From TMED27 sp050633165 (GTDB lineage Bacteria; Pseudomonadota; Alphaproteobacteria; Micavibrionales; Micavibrionaceae), in contig JBOEFZ010000042.1 in the NCBI GenBank assembly GCA_050633165.1, positions 1 to 35,148 of the forward strand: a stretch of DNA of 35,148 nt. Direction: 5' to 3'. How positions within the stretch are numbered: the first letter of the stretch is position 1; every line of letters begins with the position of its first letter. Shown one piece after another: positions 6,582 through 15,524 of this stretch. Made by a program: the position numbers and the translations under genes. Under the pieces are notes generated by a model that was not told the origin of the DNA, did not search any database, and worked only from the letters and a program-made list of their open reading frames with translations.

Positions 6582-7616
6582 ATGACACACACAATCGAAG
6601 AAGTTCGGGCACTTTATCAAAAGCCTTTGTTGGATCTTGTATTTGAGGCGGCGGGGGTGCATCGGGCGAATCATGATGCTTCGGAGATGCAGATGTGTAC
6701 GTTGCTTTCGATCAAGACGGGCGGGTGCGCCGAGGATTGTAAATATTGTTCGCAATCGGTGCATAATAACGCCGATCTTGAAAAAGAGATTTTGATGAAG
6801 ACGGAGGCGGTGCTTGCGCAAGCCAAGGCCGCGAAAGAGGCCGGATCGACCCGTTTTTGCATGGGGGCGGCGTGGCCTCGGGTGCTTGATGGGCGCGCGT
6901 TTGATCGTGTTTGCGATATGGTGAAGGGCGTGTCCGATATGGGGATGGAGGCGTGTGTGACGCTTGGTATGTTGACCGAGGGACAGGCGGTGAAATTGAA
7001 AGAGGCCGGTTTGACGGCGTATAATCACAATCTTGATACGTCCGAGGAATTTTACGACAAAATCATTACCACGCGGAATTACCAAGATCGCCTTGATACG
7101 CTTAGTAATGTTGCGAAGGCCGGAATATCGGCGTGTTGCGGTGGGATTTTGGGGCTTGGGGAGAGTGAGGATGATCGGATTTCGCTGCTGCATACGCTCT
7201 CGAACCTTGATCCGCAGCCCGAAAGCGTGCCGATTAATATGCTTGTACCCGTTGAGGGGACGCCGTTGGCGGAGGTTAAGCGCCTTGATATATTCGAATG
7301 GATACGCTGCATTGCTGTGGCGCGGATTTTGATGCCTAAGGCGATGGTGCGGCTTTCGGCAGGGCGGCTCGAGATTAGTAAAGAGGCGCAGGCGATGGCG
7401 TTTATGGCCGGTGCGAATGCGATCTTTACGGGGGAGAAGTTGCTCACGACGGCCAATCCCGAGGCGGATTTTGATTATGAATTGCTTGATACGCTCGGGA
7501 TGAGCCCGCGCGCGCCGTATAAGGACGAGGCCGCAGTATCCGCCTCCGCCGAAGCTACGGCGGGACAAGGGTGCGGTAAGCCGGGTGGTTGCGGATGTGC
7601 GCAGCAAGCAGCATAA
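6582..7616 (+). CDS. bioB: Biotin synthase
   Basis: 344 residues. This radical-SAM enzyme inserts sulfur into dethiobiotin, the last step of biotin synthesis. The 4Fe-4S radical-SAM cluster motif CxxxCxxC is C49, C53, C56 (GGCAEDCKYCSQS). Further matches are FCMGAAWR-like FCMGAAWPR, the AYNHNLDTS segment, GGILGLGES and PINMLVPVEGTPL. The C-terminal tail is Cys/Gly-rich (GCGKPGGCGC), as in many proteobacterial BioB. The start was chosen at the MTHTIEEV Met because upstream in-frame codons are Lys/Asn-rich and overlap the terminator; no Shine-Dalgarno is visible. First gene of bioB-F-D-A; its 3' end overlaps bioF by 28 bp. Confidence 0.96.
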   Translation: MTHTIEEVRALYQKPLLDLVFEAAGVHRANHDASEMQMCTLLSIKTGGCAEDCKYCSQSVHNNADLEKEILMKTEAVLAQAKAAKEAGSTRFCMGAAWPRVLDGRAFDRVCDMVKGVSDMGMEACVTLGMLTEGQAVKLKEAGLTAYNHNLDTSEEFYDKIITTRNYQDRLDTLSNVAKAGISACCGGILGLGESEDDRISLLHTLSNLDPQPESVPINMLVPVEGTPLAEVKRLDIFEWIRCIAVARILMPKAMVRLSAGRLEISKEAQAMAFMAGANAIFTGEKLLTTANPEADFDYELLDTLGMSPRAPYKDEAAVSASAEATAGQGCGKPGGCGCAQQAA

Positions 7617-8764
7617 ATTTATTTTCCAAGCATCTTGGTGATTTGCGGGATAAGGGGCGGTATCGATCTCTTGTCTTGCCTCATGGCGTTGATCTTAGCT
7701 CGAATGATTATCTTGGCATTGCGGGGGATGGATTGCTGCGCGATGTGGCAGTGGCGTATTTGCAGCAAGGTGGGGATATTGGCGCGGGTGGGTCGCGGTT
7801 GTTGCGCGGGCATTGCGCGGAGCATGCGGCGCTTGAGGATTATGCGGCTGAGTTTTTTGCTGCGCCTCGGGCGCTATATCTCTCATCAGGGTATCAGGCG
7901 AATGTGACATTGTTCCAGACATTATGCGGGCGGCATGATGTGATTATTTTCGATGAGTTTGTACATGCGAGCGCGCGGGAGGGGATACAAAATTCTCATG
8001 CTGCGCGAATTAAGGTGCAGCATAATGATGCGGGCGCGTTCGAAGATGCGTGCAAAAAAGCGCAGCAAAATTGTAAGGGGCGGATCTGGATTGCGGTGGA
8101 ATCGCTCTATTCCATGGATGGGGATGTTGCGCCGTTGCGGGAATTGATGGAGATTGCGCGGCGTTATGATGCGATGTTGGTGGTGGATGAGGCGCATGCG
8201 TCGGGTGCGCTCGGGGCAGGTGGGCGCGGGTTGGCGTATGAACATTACGCTGGGTATGTAGATCCTGCGATCAAGTCGCAGGATGACGATGTTTGGGATA
8301 ACCTCATTACCTTGCATACTTGCGGGAAGGCGATTGGGGTTGCGGGGGCGATTTTGTGTGCTTCGGATGAGGTGGTGGAGATGATGATTAATGCGGCGCG
8401 GGGCTTTATTTATTCCACCGCGCCGATGCCGATGCAGGCGCATTTGGTGCAGCAATCTTTGCGGATTATTGATGGTGATGAAGGCACGCGGCGGCGGGAG
8501 AAGCTTGCTGCGCTTAGCGGAAAAGCGCAGCAATTTTTTGGTGGGAGCGGTTCTTGTATTGTGCCGATCATGATTGGGAATGATGTGCGCGCGGTTGAGG
8601 TTGCGGAGAGATTGCAAGAATCCGGCTGGGATATTCGCGCCATCCGCCCGCCAACCGTGCCGGAGGGAACAGCGCGGCTGCGGCTTAGCTTGAGCGCGGC
8701 GCTAGATGAGGGGCAGTTGGAGGCGTTTGCTACGGATTTTGTAGGGGTTAAGGGTTTGGTGTAG
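7589..8764 (+). CDS. bioF: 8-amino-7-oxononanoate synthase
   Basis: 391 residues. This PLP enzyme of the alpha-oxoamine synthase family joins pimeloyl thioester with L-alanine. Seen: substrate-loop SSNDYLG (37-43), GAGGSRLLRGH (66-75), DEAHASG (200-206) with the PLP-binding Asp/His, and the Schiff-base Lys K247 in HTCGKAIGVAGA. The ATG at 7589 lies inside bioB (28-bp overlap), implying translational coupling. Its last 17 bp overlap the 3' end of an orphan gene on the opposite strand that separates it from bioD. Confidence 0.95.
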   Translation: MRMCAASSINLFSKHLGDLRDKGRYRSLVLPHGVDLSSNDYLGIAGDGLLRDVAVAYLQQGGDIGAGGSRLLRGHCAEHAALEDYAAEFFAAPRALYLSSGYQANVTLFQTLCGRHDVIIFDEFVHASAREGIQNSHAARIKVQHNDAGAFEDACKKAQQNCKGRIWIAVESLYSMDGDVAPLRELMEIARRYDAMLVVDEAHASGALGAGGRGLAYEHYAGYVDPAIKSQDDDVWDNLITLHTCGKAIGVAGAILCASDEVVEMMINAARGFIYSTAPMPMQAHLVQQSLRIIDGDEGTRRREKLAALSGKAQQFFGGSGSCIVPIMIGNDVRAVEVAERLQESGWDIRAIRPPTVPEGTARLRLSLSAALDEGQLEAFATDFVGVKGLV

Positions 8765-9293
8765 TCCAGTCTGGCTTTTCTTGAGCTATTGGTGATTCAA
8801 AATCGAAAGGATCTCTTAACCGTCCTTGTGCAATCCATTGGCGTAATATTTGTTTATCTAAAAGAAGGCCATTGGTTATTCTTATTGGTTCTTTACCTAA
8901 TTGTGTTGCATGATAAGGCGCGTTTTCTTGTACGTCGGGTCTTATGATTATATCAGGTGTGAAACCTGAAATTTGCTCTGCTTTTTGAAGGTCTGATGTG
9001 ATAAGTGCTATTTCAGCCCAGGGAACTCTATAACGATGCGAATTTCCGCGAAAGCTTGTTAATGGGTGATCGTTTGTTGCCGCAAGTTCAGGTGTATCAT
9101 AGGGGGCGAGTATGATGATTGTAAAAGTTGAATCATCCAAAGAAAAAGAGGATGGGTTTATTTGATCTTGTGCGAAATGGATTCCATAGCTGTTGTGTAA
9201 AAGAATTGTTCCGCCTGCGTGCCCCGATCGCTCTCCACGTAAGGAGGCGTAGCGTATAGGGTAAATGTCATCGGGGGTAAACGGTGTAATCAT
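8748..9293 (-). CDS. Unrecognised 181-residue protein inside the biotin locus
   Basis: I do not recognise a family. The protein is soluble-looking: no signal peptide or membrane segment, a Pro/Asp-rich N-terminus (MITPFTPDDIYPIRYASLRG), beta-rich patches (TFTIIILAPY, AEIALITS, DIIIRP), and a C-terminal motif RQWIAQGRLRDPFDFESP. The gene is AT-richer than its biotin neighbours, runs opposite to them, and overlaps the bioF 3' end by 17 bp, so it was probably inserted between bioF and bioD. It has a strong private promoter (9299-9327) whose -10 is 5 nt from the ATG and no Shine-Dalgarno, so its mRNA is probably leaderless. Confidence 0.7.
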   Translation of the reverse strand: MITPFTPDDIYPIRYASLRGERSGHAGGTILLHNSYGIHFAQDQINPSSFSLDDSTFTIIILAPYDTPELAATNDHPLTSFRGNSHRYRVPWAEIALITSDLQKAEQISGFTPDIIIRPDVQENAPYHATQLGKEPIRITNGLLLDKQILRQWIAQGRLRDPFDFESPIAQEKPDWTTPNP

Positions 9294-9298
9294 GCTTT

Positions 9299-9327
9299 TT
9301 TATATTTCCGTAATGCTTCCTTGTCAA
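9299..9327 (-). promoter_or_regulatory. Promoter of the 181-residue orphan; leaderless layout
   Basis: On the minus strand, consensus TTGACA (9327-9322), a 17-bp spacer and TATAAA (9304-9299). Only five bases separate the -10 from the ATG (9293), so transcription should start at or beside the start codon. Confidence 0.75.
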
Positions 9328-9370
9328 GAAGTTATGGTATTTCCGGCCTGAATTGTTTACAAATATTTCT

Positions 9371-10018
9371 ATGACCAACAGATGCATTATTACGGGCACG
9401 GATACGAATATTGGGAAGACGGTGGTTTCGGCGATGCTTACGCTGGCGCTGGGGGCGAGTTATTGGAAGCCTATTCAGGCGGGTATTGAGGGCGGGGTGG
9501 ATGCTAAAGCGGTGCAGAAGATGACGGCGCTGCCGACTGAACGCTTTTTTCCGGAAAGTTATGTGCTCTCCGAGCCGTTATCGCCGCATCGTTCGGCGGA
9601 ATTGGACGGGGTGGAGATTGATTTGGATGTTCTTACCATTCCCAAAACCGACGGGCCGTTGATTATTGAGGGGGCGGGCGGTTTGATGGTTCCGTTGACG
9701 CGGAAGAATTTGCTCGTGAATTTGTTTAAGCGGTGGAATGAGCCTCATAGTGGTTATGGGCGCGTGCCGGTTATTTTGGTCGCGCGGACGGGGCTTGGGA
9801 CGATTAATCATACTTTGCTCTCGCTGGAGGCGCTTTGGAGTCGTGATATTCCCATTCATGGTATTGTGTTTGTGGGGGAAGATAACCCCGATAATATGCA
9901 GACCATCGCGGAATTTTCTGGTGAAAAAGTGCTTGGGCGATTGCCGATGCTTGACTCTTTGAACGCGAAAACGCTAACTAACGCCTTCGATGAAAATTTT
10001 GATATTGATGATTTTTAG
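9371..10018 (+). CDS. bioD: Dethiobiotin synthetase
   Basis: 215 residues. The enzyme closes the ureido ring of dethiobiotin from DAPA, CO2 and ATP. The P-loop GTDTNIGKT lies at ~8-16, the KPIQAG segment follows, and EGAGGLMVP is the family's second signature. The start was taken at MTNRCIITGTDTN because the P-loop normally lies ~10 residues from the N-terminus; six more in-frame codons exist upstream. No Shine-Dalgarno. It is followed after 18 bp by bioA. It shares a 77-bp intergenic region with the divergent orphan gene. Confidence 0.95.
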   Translation: MTNRCIITGTDTNIGKTVVSAMLTLALGASYWKPIQAGIEGGVDAKAVQKMTALPTERFFPESYVLSEPLSPHRSAELDGVEIDLDVLTIPKTDGPLIIEGAGGLMVPLTRKNLLVNLFKRWNEPHSGYGRVPVILVARTGLGTINHTLLSLEALWSRDIPIHGIVFVGEDNPDNMQTIAEFSGEKVLGRLPMLDSLNAKTLTNAFDENFDIDDF

Positions 10019-10036
10019 GAAGGAGCTTTCCTGAAT

Positions 10037-11356
10037 ATGGCTAGGGTATCCCCGATTTGGCATCCAATGACGCAGCATAAGATTGCGGGCGCGGAGATTT
10101 ATGTTGAGCGTGCGGAGGGTGCATTTTTGCATGCGCGCGGTGGTCGGGCGATACTGGACGGGATTTCGTCGTGGTGGGTGAATACGCACGGGCATTGTCA
10201 TCCGAAAATTGTGAAGGCCGTGCAGGAACAGGCCGCGAAGTTGGAGCAGGTGATTTTTGCCGGCTTTACGCATGATCCGGCGGAAAATTTGACGCGGAAA
10301 TTGCTATCGACCGTGAAGGCGGCGTTTGATGGGGCGGATGGTGATCCGCTCGAATTTGCGTTTTATTCCGATAGCGGTTCGACGGCGATTGAGGTTGCGC
10401 TCAAGATGGCGGTGGGGCATTTCAAAAATTTGGGGCAAGAGCGGACGAAGATCCTTGCGCTGGAGGGGGGGTATCACGGTGATACGTTCGGGACGATGTC
10501 CGCCGGGGCGCGTGGGGTGTTTAACGAAGCCTATGCGCCGTTTTTGTTTGAGGTTGAGCATTTGCCGTTTCCGCATAAGGGCGCGGAGAAAAAGGTGCTG
10601 GCGCATTTGGAGCGCTGGTTGAAGGAGCATGGGAAATCCTGCGCGGCGTTTGTGTTTGAACCGCTTGTCCAAGGCGCGGCGGGGATGCAGGTTTATAGCG
10701 CGGATGTACTCGCGCAAATGGCGAAGATGTGCCGTGGCTATGGCGTGCTTTTGATTGCGGATGAGGTGATGACGGGGTTCGGGCGTACGGGCGGCATGTT
10801 TGCGAGTGCGGAGGCGGGGATTGTTCCTGATTTATTATGCCTGTCCAAGGGGTTGACGGGCGGGTTTTTGCCGATGGGGGCGACGCTTGCGACGCGTCCG
10901 ATCTATAAGGCATTTTATCATGATGATAAGGCGCGGCAATTCTTTCATTCCACGAGCTTTACGGCCAATCCGATGGCGTGCGTGGCGGCGTTGGCGAGTT
11001 TGGAGCTTTGGGAAGAGGAGGGCACGCTTTCTAATATTAAACGCATCGAGAAGCAGCATAAAAAGGCCGCCGGATGGTATGCCGCGCGCCCCGATATTAC
11101 CGATGTACGTGTGAAGGGCGGTATTTTTGCCGTTGATGTGCGGGATGATGTGAATGGCTATCTCTCGAGTCTTGGGAATGAGGTTTATGATTTCATGCTG
11201 GCACATGACGTGCTTCTCCGCCCGATCGGGAATACGGTTTATATTTTGCCGCCTTATTGTATTGAGGAAGCGGATCTGGAACGGATTTACGAGACGCTCT
11301 GGCGGGCGCTCGATGCTGTGCGTGATGCTAAAACGGGTATAAAAGAAGCGGCTTAG
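10037..11356 (+). CDS. bioA: Adenosylmethionine-8-amino-7-oxononanoate aminotransferase
   Basis: 439 residues. A PLP-dependent class III aminotransferase that uses SAM as amino donor to make DAPA. Seen: the BioA N-terminus IWHPMTQHK (7-15), WWVNTHGHCHP (46-56), YSDSGSTAIEVALKMA (110-125), ADEVMTGFGRTG (241-252), and the Schiff-base Lys K271 in LSKGLTGGFLPMGATL. GGAAGGAG lies a few bases upstream, overlapping the end of bioD's region, so bioD-bioA is a tight operon. bioC or another pimeloyl-ACP entry gene is not in the window. Confidence 0.96.
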   Translation: MARVSPIWHPMTQHKIAGAEIYVERAEGAFLHARGGRAILDGISSWWVNTHGHCHPKIVKAVQEQAAKLEQVIFAGFTHDPAENLTRKLLSTVKAAFDGADGDPLEFAFYSDSGSTAIEVALKMAVGHFKNLGQERTKILALEGGYHGDTFGTMSAGARGVFNEAYAPFLFEVEHLPFPHKGAEKKVLAHLERWLKEHGKSCAAFVFEPLVQGAAGMQVYSADVLAQMAKMCRGYGVLLIADEVMTGFGRTGGMFASAEAGIVPDLLCLSKGLTGGFLPMGATLATRPIYKAFYHDDKARQFFHSTSFTANPMACVAALASLELWEEEGTLSNIKRIEKQHKKAAGWYAARPDITDVRVKGGIFAVDVRDDVNGYLSSLGNEVYDFMLAHDVLLRPIGNTVYILPPYCIEEADLERIYETLWRALDAVRDAKTGIKEAA

Positions 11357-11428
11357 CGCATAGGGCTTGAACCTATTAGCCACTATGCTAACCTGTGATT
11401 CCTTAATATTGATAAGAAAGAGTTTTTC

Positions 11429-12544
11429 ATGAAACTGAGCATTGAGCGCGCAGCTTTATTACGATCATTGAACCATGTGCAGAGCGTTGTGGAGCGGCGG
11501 AATACGATTCCGATTCTCTCTAACGTGTTGTTGAAGGCGGACGACGGGATGTTGTCTTTGGCGACGACGGATATGGATTTGGAGATTAACGAGTCTGTCG
11601 CGGCGAATGTGAGCGAGGCGGGGGCGACGACGGCGCCGGCGCATACGCTTCATGATATTGTGCGTAAATTGCCTGATGGCGCGGATGTTGAGCTTAGCCT
11701 GAATGCCGAAGGGACGCAGATGGTTGTTAAGGCCGGACGTTCGCAATTCAAACTTTCTTGCCTGCCTACTACGGATTTTCCGGAGATCGGCGCGGGGGAG
11801 TTGCCGACTGGGTTTGCTATTCCGGCGGCGGATTTACGGGCGTTGATTGATCGTACGAAATTCGCGATGAGTACGGAAGAAACGCGTTATTACCTTAACG
11901 GGATTTATTTGCATGAGGCGGAGCAAGAAGGTGTGCAGGTTTTGCGCGCGGTTGCGACCGATGGTCACCGTTTGGCACGATTTGAGATGCCCTTGCCCGA
12001 GGGTGCGGCGGCGATGCCGGGGATTATTATTCCGCGTAAGGCGATTGGCGAGTTGCGCAAGCTTTGTGATGAGGCGGCGGATGCTATCTCTATTTCTTTG
12101 TCCGAGAGCAAGATTCGTTTTGCCTTTGATCATATCGTTTTGACATCGAAATTGATCGATGGAACGTTCCCCGATTATCAACGTGTGATCCCCGAGGGGA
12201 ATGACAAGATTGTCGAGGTGGATGCCAAGGCGTTGACGTCCGCCGTTGACCGTGTATCGACGATTTCCGATGGCAAATCCCGCGCGATCAAGATTGCGCT
12301 TAACGGGAAGCAGATGACGGTTTCTGCGTCTTCTGCGGAATCCGGCAGTGCGACGGAAGAGGTTGAGGTGAATGGTGAGACGGATATCGAGATTGGCTTT
12401 AATGCGAAATATTTGCTTGATATCACATCGCAGATTGAGGGTGAAGGATGTCGTTTGACGCTTGCTGATCCCGCTTCGCCGACGATTATTCAGGATAATT
12501 CCGACCCGAGTGCGCTTTATGTGCTTATGCCATTGCGTGTGTAA
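11429..12544 (+). CDS. dnaN: DNA polymerase III beta clamp
   Basis: 371 residues, the normal sliding-clamp length. It forms the dimeric ring that tethers polymerase III and other enzymes to DNA. Three clamp repeats can be followed: N-terminal MKLSIERAALLRSLNHVQSVVERRNTIPILSNVLL, middle ATDGHRLARFEMPL, and a C-terminus ending in the typical ALYVLMPLRV. Purine-rich AAGAAAGAG precedes the ATG. It is followed by a clear terminator (12569-12594), so it is not cotranscribed with recF, which lies 1.8 kb downstream behind two other genes. Confidence 0.98.
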   Translation: MKLSIERAALLRSLNHVQSVVERRNTIPILSNVLLKADDGMLSLATTDMDLEINESVAANVSEAGATTAPAHTLHDIVRKLPDGADVELSLNAEGTQMVVKAGRSQFKLSCLPTTDFPEIGAGELPTGFAIPAADLRALIDRTKFAMSTEETRYYLNGIYLHEAEQEGVQVLRAVATDGHRLARFEMPLPEGAAAMPGIIIPRKAIGELRKLCDEAADAISISLSESKIRFAFDHIVLTSKLIDGTFPDYQRVIPEGNDKIVEVDAKALTSAVDRVSTISDGKSRAIKIALNGKQMTVSASSAESGSATEEVEVNGETDIEIGFNAKYLLDITSQIEGEGCRLTLADPASPTIIQDNSDPSALYVLMPLRV

Positions 12545-12568
12545 CGGGTCATTCTTAGATGTGAAAAG

Positions 12569-12594
12569 TCCCCGTCTGTGCGGGGATTTTTTTT
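12569..12594 (+). terminator. Rho-independent terminator of dnaN
   Basis: TCCCCG (12569-12574), loop TCTGTG, CGGGGA (12581-12586), then eight T. Confidence 0.85.
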
Positions 12595-12793
12595 GAGTGC
12601 GGGTATAGGCAGAGCCTTTACAATTTAAGAAAATTTTCCTATAGTGATTTTTATGAATTGTTTAAGGCGAGATAGAAAATATGGTGAAGGTGGCGTTTTT
12701 ATTTTTCATAAATTCGGCACATTGCCCCCCTCCCCCCTCTTTATGACGAACAAAGTGAAGGACGTTATAAACTTTATAAAAAAACAATAGGTT

Positions 12794-13756
12794 ATGGTTA
12801 TGAAGGCAGTATTTTTAGATTTTGCGACTTATTATCCCGAAGGGCTGGACGTGGCGGCGTTAGAGGCTTCGGTGGATGATTTTGTTTTTCATGATTTTAC
12901 CGCGCCGGAGGATATTATTGATCGGGTTAAGGATGCGGAGATAATCCTGACCAATAAATGCAATATCACGGCGGAGGTGATCGCGGCGTGTCCGGATTTG
13001 AAAATTATTATCGAAGGGGCGACGGGGTATAATAATATTGATGTGGATGCGGCGCGGGATGCGGGGATTCCGGTTTGTAATGTGAAGGGCTATTCCACGC
13101 CGAGCGTTACGCAGCATGTATTTGCGTTTATCCTCGCGCTCAATACGCGGGTGACGGAGTACCATAAGGATGTGCAGCAGGGGAAGTGGGAAACGGCGCG
13201 TGATTTTTGTTTTCTGGATTACCCGATTTATGAGCTGGCGGGGAAAATGCTCGGTATTATCGGTTATGGTGATTTGGGGCGCAGTGTTGAGGGGATTGCT
13301 AAGGCCTTTGGGATGGAAGTTTTGCTTGCTGATCATAAAGACGTACAGGAAACACGTACGGGGCGTACGCCTTTTGCTGATGTGATTGCGCGGAGTGATG
13401 TGATTACGCTGCATTGTCCGTTGATGGATAATACGCGGGATTTGATTGCGGCGGCTGAATTGGCGGCGATGAAGGATAATGCCGTGCTCATTAACACCGC
13501 GCGGGGCGGGATTGTTAATGAGGGGGATTTGGCCGATGCGTTGCGGCGCGGCGTGATTGGCGGGGCGGGTGTTGATGTGCTTAGCCAAGAGCCGCCGCGG
13601 GACGGGAATCCGTTGCTTGACCCAGATATTCCGAACCTCATTCTCACCCCTCACACCGCTTGGGCGAGCCGCGAAGCGTGTCAGCGTTTATTTGATCAAT
13701 TGGTGGAGGTGATTGATGGTTTTAAAAGCGGTGAATTGATGAACAGGGTGGCGTGA
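12794..13756 (+). CDS. D-2-hydroxyacid dehydrogenase (hydroxypyruvate/glycerate reductase type)
   Basis: 320 residues. An NAD(P)-dependent oxidoreductase of the D-isomer 2-hydroxyacid family. Seen: nucleotide-binding GIIGYGDLG (154-162), the conserved INTARGG with R237, catalytic E266 in DVLSQEPP, and H287 in LTPHTAW. The closest pattern is the glycerate/hydroxypyruvate reductase branch (ATGYNNIDVDAARDAGIPVCNVKGYST), but substrate cannot be told from sequence. Two starts are possible (12794 or the Met two codons later). The stop overlaps the start of the next gene (TGATG), so the two are translationally coupled. The 249-bp gap upstream holds the dnaN terminator and a C-rich tract (12725-12737). 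Confidence 0.88.
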   Translation: MVMKAVFLDFATYYPEGLDVAALEASVDDFVFHDFTAPEDIIDRVKDAEIILTNKCNITAEVIAACPDLKIIIEGATGYNNIDVDAARDAGIPVCNVKGYSTPSVTQHVFAFILALNTRVTEYHKDVQQGKWETARDFCFLDYPIYELAGKMLGIIGYGDLGRSVEGIAKAFGMEVLLADHKDVQETRTGRTPFADVIARSDVITLHCPLMDNTRDLIAAAELAAMKDNAVLINTARGGIVNEGDLADALRRGVIGGAGVDVLSQEPPRDGNPLLDPDIPNLILTPHTAWASREACQRLFDQLVEVIDGFKSGELMNRVA

Positions 13757-14319
13757 TGGAGAATATAATTATCTATTTGCTCGGTTTTCCGGGGACGGGA
13801 AAATTGACGATCGCCAAAGAGATTTGTGCGCAAGCGGATGTACGTCTTGTTGATAATCATTTGGTTTGTAATCCTGTTTTTTCGTTGATTGAGAGCGATG
13901 GGAAAGCGCCGCTTCCTGAAAGGGTATGGAGCAATGTTGCGAAAATTCGGGAGGTTGTTTTTGATACGATGGTGAATTTGTCGCCTGCGGATCGTAGTTT
14001 TGTTCTGACGAATGTTTTGACGCAAAATGATAAAGATGACGCGATTATATTTGAAAAAATGTTGTGTGCGGTGCGGGCGCGGAAGGCAAAATTTTTACCT
14101 GTGCGTTTGTTAATTGACGAGCAAGAAAACTTAACGCGTGTTATCTCGCCGGAACGTAAATTGAATATGAAGTATATTGGCCCCGAAGGTTTACTTCGGG
14201 TTCGTAAGGATAATGCGGTATTTCAATCCGGTCATGAGAATGAGCTGAGTTTGGATGTTACGGATTTACCTGCGAAGGAAGCCGCGCGGATTATTTTGGG
14301 GCATGTGGCGGCATGCTGA
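13756..14319 (+). CDS. Small P-loop ATPase/kinase-like protein
   Basis: 187 residues. Walker A GFPGTGKLT (10-18) follows the first beta strand (IIIYLL), as in small-molecule and nucleotide kinases. The middle has VDNHLVCNPVF and FVLTNVLTQND. Residues ~122-150 contain ENLTRVISPERK, which may act as an adenylate-kinase-like lid or mobile Arg segment. The target is unknown; it could phosphorylate a small metabolite or a tRNA/nucleotide-like substrate. The ATG overlaps the upstream stop (TGATG); a GTG one codon earlier (13753) is an alternative. It is expressed with the hydroxyacid dehydrogenase, so a link to that metabolite is possible but unproven. Confidence 0.7.
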   Translation: MENIIIYLLGFPGTGKLTIAKEICAQADVRLVDNHLVCNPVFSLIESDGKAPLPERVWSNVAKIREVVFDTMVNLSPADRSFVLTNVLTQNDKDDAIIFEKMLCAVRARKAKFLPVRLLIDEQENLTRVISPERKLNMKYIGPEGLLRVRKDNAVFQSGHENELSLDVTDLPAKEAARIILGHVAAC

Positions 14320-14360
14320 AGTGTTTTGTTTATATTTTTGTTCGTGCGGGGGTGGCCTAG

Positions 14361-15524
14361 ATGTCTCATTTCTCCTCCCTTTCCTTAACCAATTTCCGGT
14401 GTTATGAGGCCGCGCGGGTTGATGATTTATTATCCGGTTTCGTGGTTTTGTATGGCGCGAATGGGGCGGGGAAGACGAATGTGCTTGAGGCGGTTTCCAT
14501 GCTTTCGCCCGGGCGGGGGTTGCGGGGTGCTAAGGCGATTGAGATGCAGCGGCGTGATGCGGGTGCGCCATGGGCGGTGGCGGGGGAGCTGGCGACTGAT
14601 TATGGGCCTGTACGTCTCGGCACGGGGATAGAGCCGCAGAGCGAGAAGCGGATTGTCCGCATCAATGGCGAGACGGTGCGCGGGCAAAATGCGTTGGCGG
14701 AGCATGTGGCGTGCGTTTGGCTAACGCCGCAGATGGATCGGCTTTTCCTTGATTCAGCGGGGCAGCGGCGGCGGTTTTTGGATCGGCTTGTGTTTACCTT
14801 TGATGCGGGGCATTCGGGGCGGGTGAGCCGGTATGAAAATGCGATGCGGCAGCGTTCGAAGGTTTTGCAAGAGGGCGGCGATGCGGCGTGGGTGGATAGC
14901 CTTGAGGCGCAGATGGCGGAGACGGGGTGCGCGATTGGCGCGGCGCGGCTGGCGTTTGTCGAGCGGTTGCAGGGCGCGTGCGAGCAGTTTGGTACGCTGC
15001 ATTTCCCGCTGGCGCGGATGGAGGCGCGGGGGGCGGTGGAGGATTTATTGCGCTCGGGCGCTTCGGCGCTGGAGGTGGAGGATGTTGTGAAGCATCAGCT
15101 TCGTGAAAGCCGTGGGCGGGATGGGATTGTTGGCGGGGCGATGAGCGGGCCGCATAAATCGGATTTGTATGTCGTTTATGCGGATAAGGATATGGAGGCG
15201 GCGCAATGCTCGACGGGGGAGCAAAAGGCGCTTTTGATCGGGATTATTCTTGCGCATGCGGCCTTGATTAAGGGGGAGCGCGGCGCTGCGCCGATATTGT
15301 TGCTCGATGAGGTTGCGGCGCATCTGGATGAGGGGCGGCGTGCGGCGCTTTATGATCTGCTCGGCGGTTTGGGTGGGCAGGTTTGGTTGACAGGGACAGA
15401 TCGGGAGTTGTTTGCGGCGCTTGATCCATCTTCGCCAAGGCTTCGCCGTGACAAGGGTGATGCGCAGGCGCAGTTTTTCGAGGTTGCGAATTCTGCTATT
15501 CGAAAGATTGTAGGAGAGCTATGA
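14361..15524 (+). CDS. recF: DNA replication and repair protein RecF
   Basis: 387 residues. This SMC-like ATPase loads RecA at gapped DNA with RecO/RecR. Seen: the LSLTNFRCYE start, Walker A GANGAGKT (32-39), the ABC-type signature CSTGEQKAL in the C-terminal half, and Walker B ILLLDEVAAHLD followed by LTGTDRELF. A G-rich Shine-Dalgarno-like stretch precedes the ATG. Its last 29 bp overlap the 3' end of convergent hisC. Confidence 0.97.
   Translation: MSHFSSLSLTNFRCYEAARVDDLLSGFVVLYGANGAGKTNVLEAVSMLSPGRGLRGAKAIEMQRRDAGAPWAVAGELATDYGPVRLGTGIEPQSEKRIVRINGETVRGQNALAEHVACVWLTPQMDRLFLDSAGQRRRFLDRLVFTFDAGHSGRVSRYENAMRQRSKVLQEGGDAAWVDSLEAQMAETGCAIGAARLAFVERLQGACEQFGTLHFPLARMEARGAVEDLLRSGASALEVEDVVKHQLRESRGRDGIVGGAMSGPHKSDLYVVYADKDMEAAQCSTGEQKALLIGIILAHAALIKGERGAAPILLLDEVAAHLDEGRRAALYDLLGGLGGQVWLTGTDRELFAALDPSSPRLRRDKGDAQAQFFEVANSAIRKIVGEL

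Noticed and set aside
6357..7607. 416-residue minus-strand frame across bioB
   Set aside because: Antisense shadow with basic low-complexity composition; bioB motifs are intact on the plus strand.
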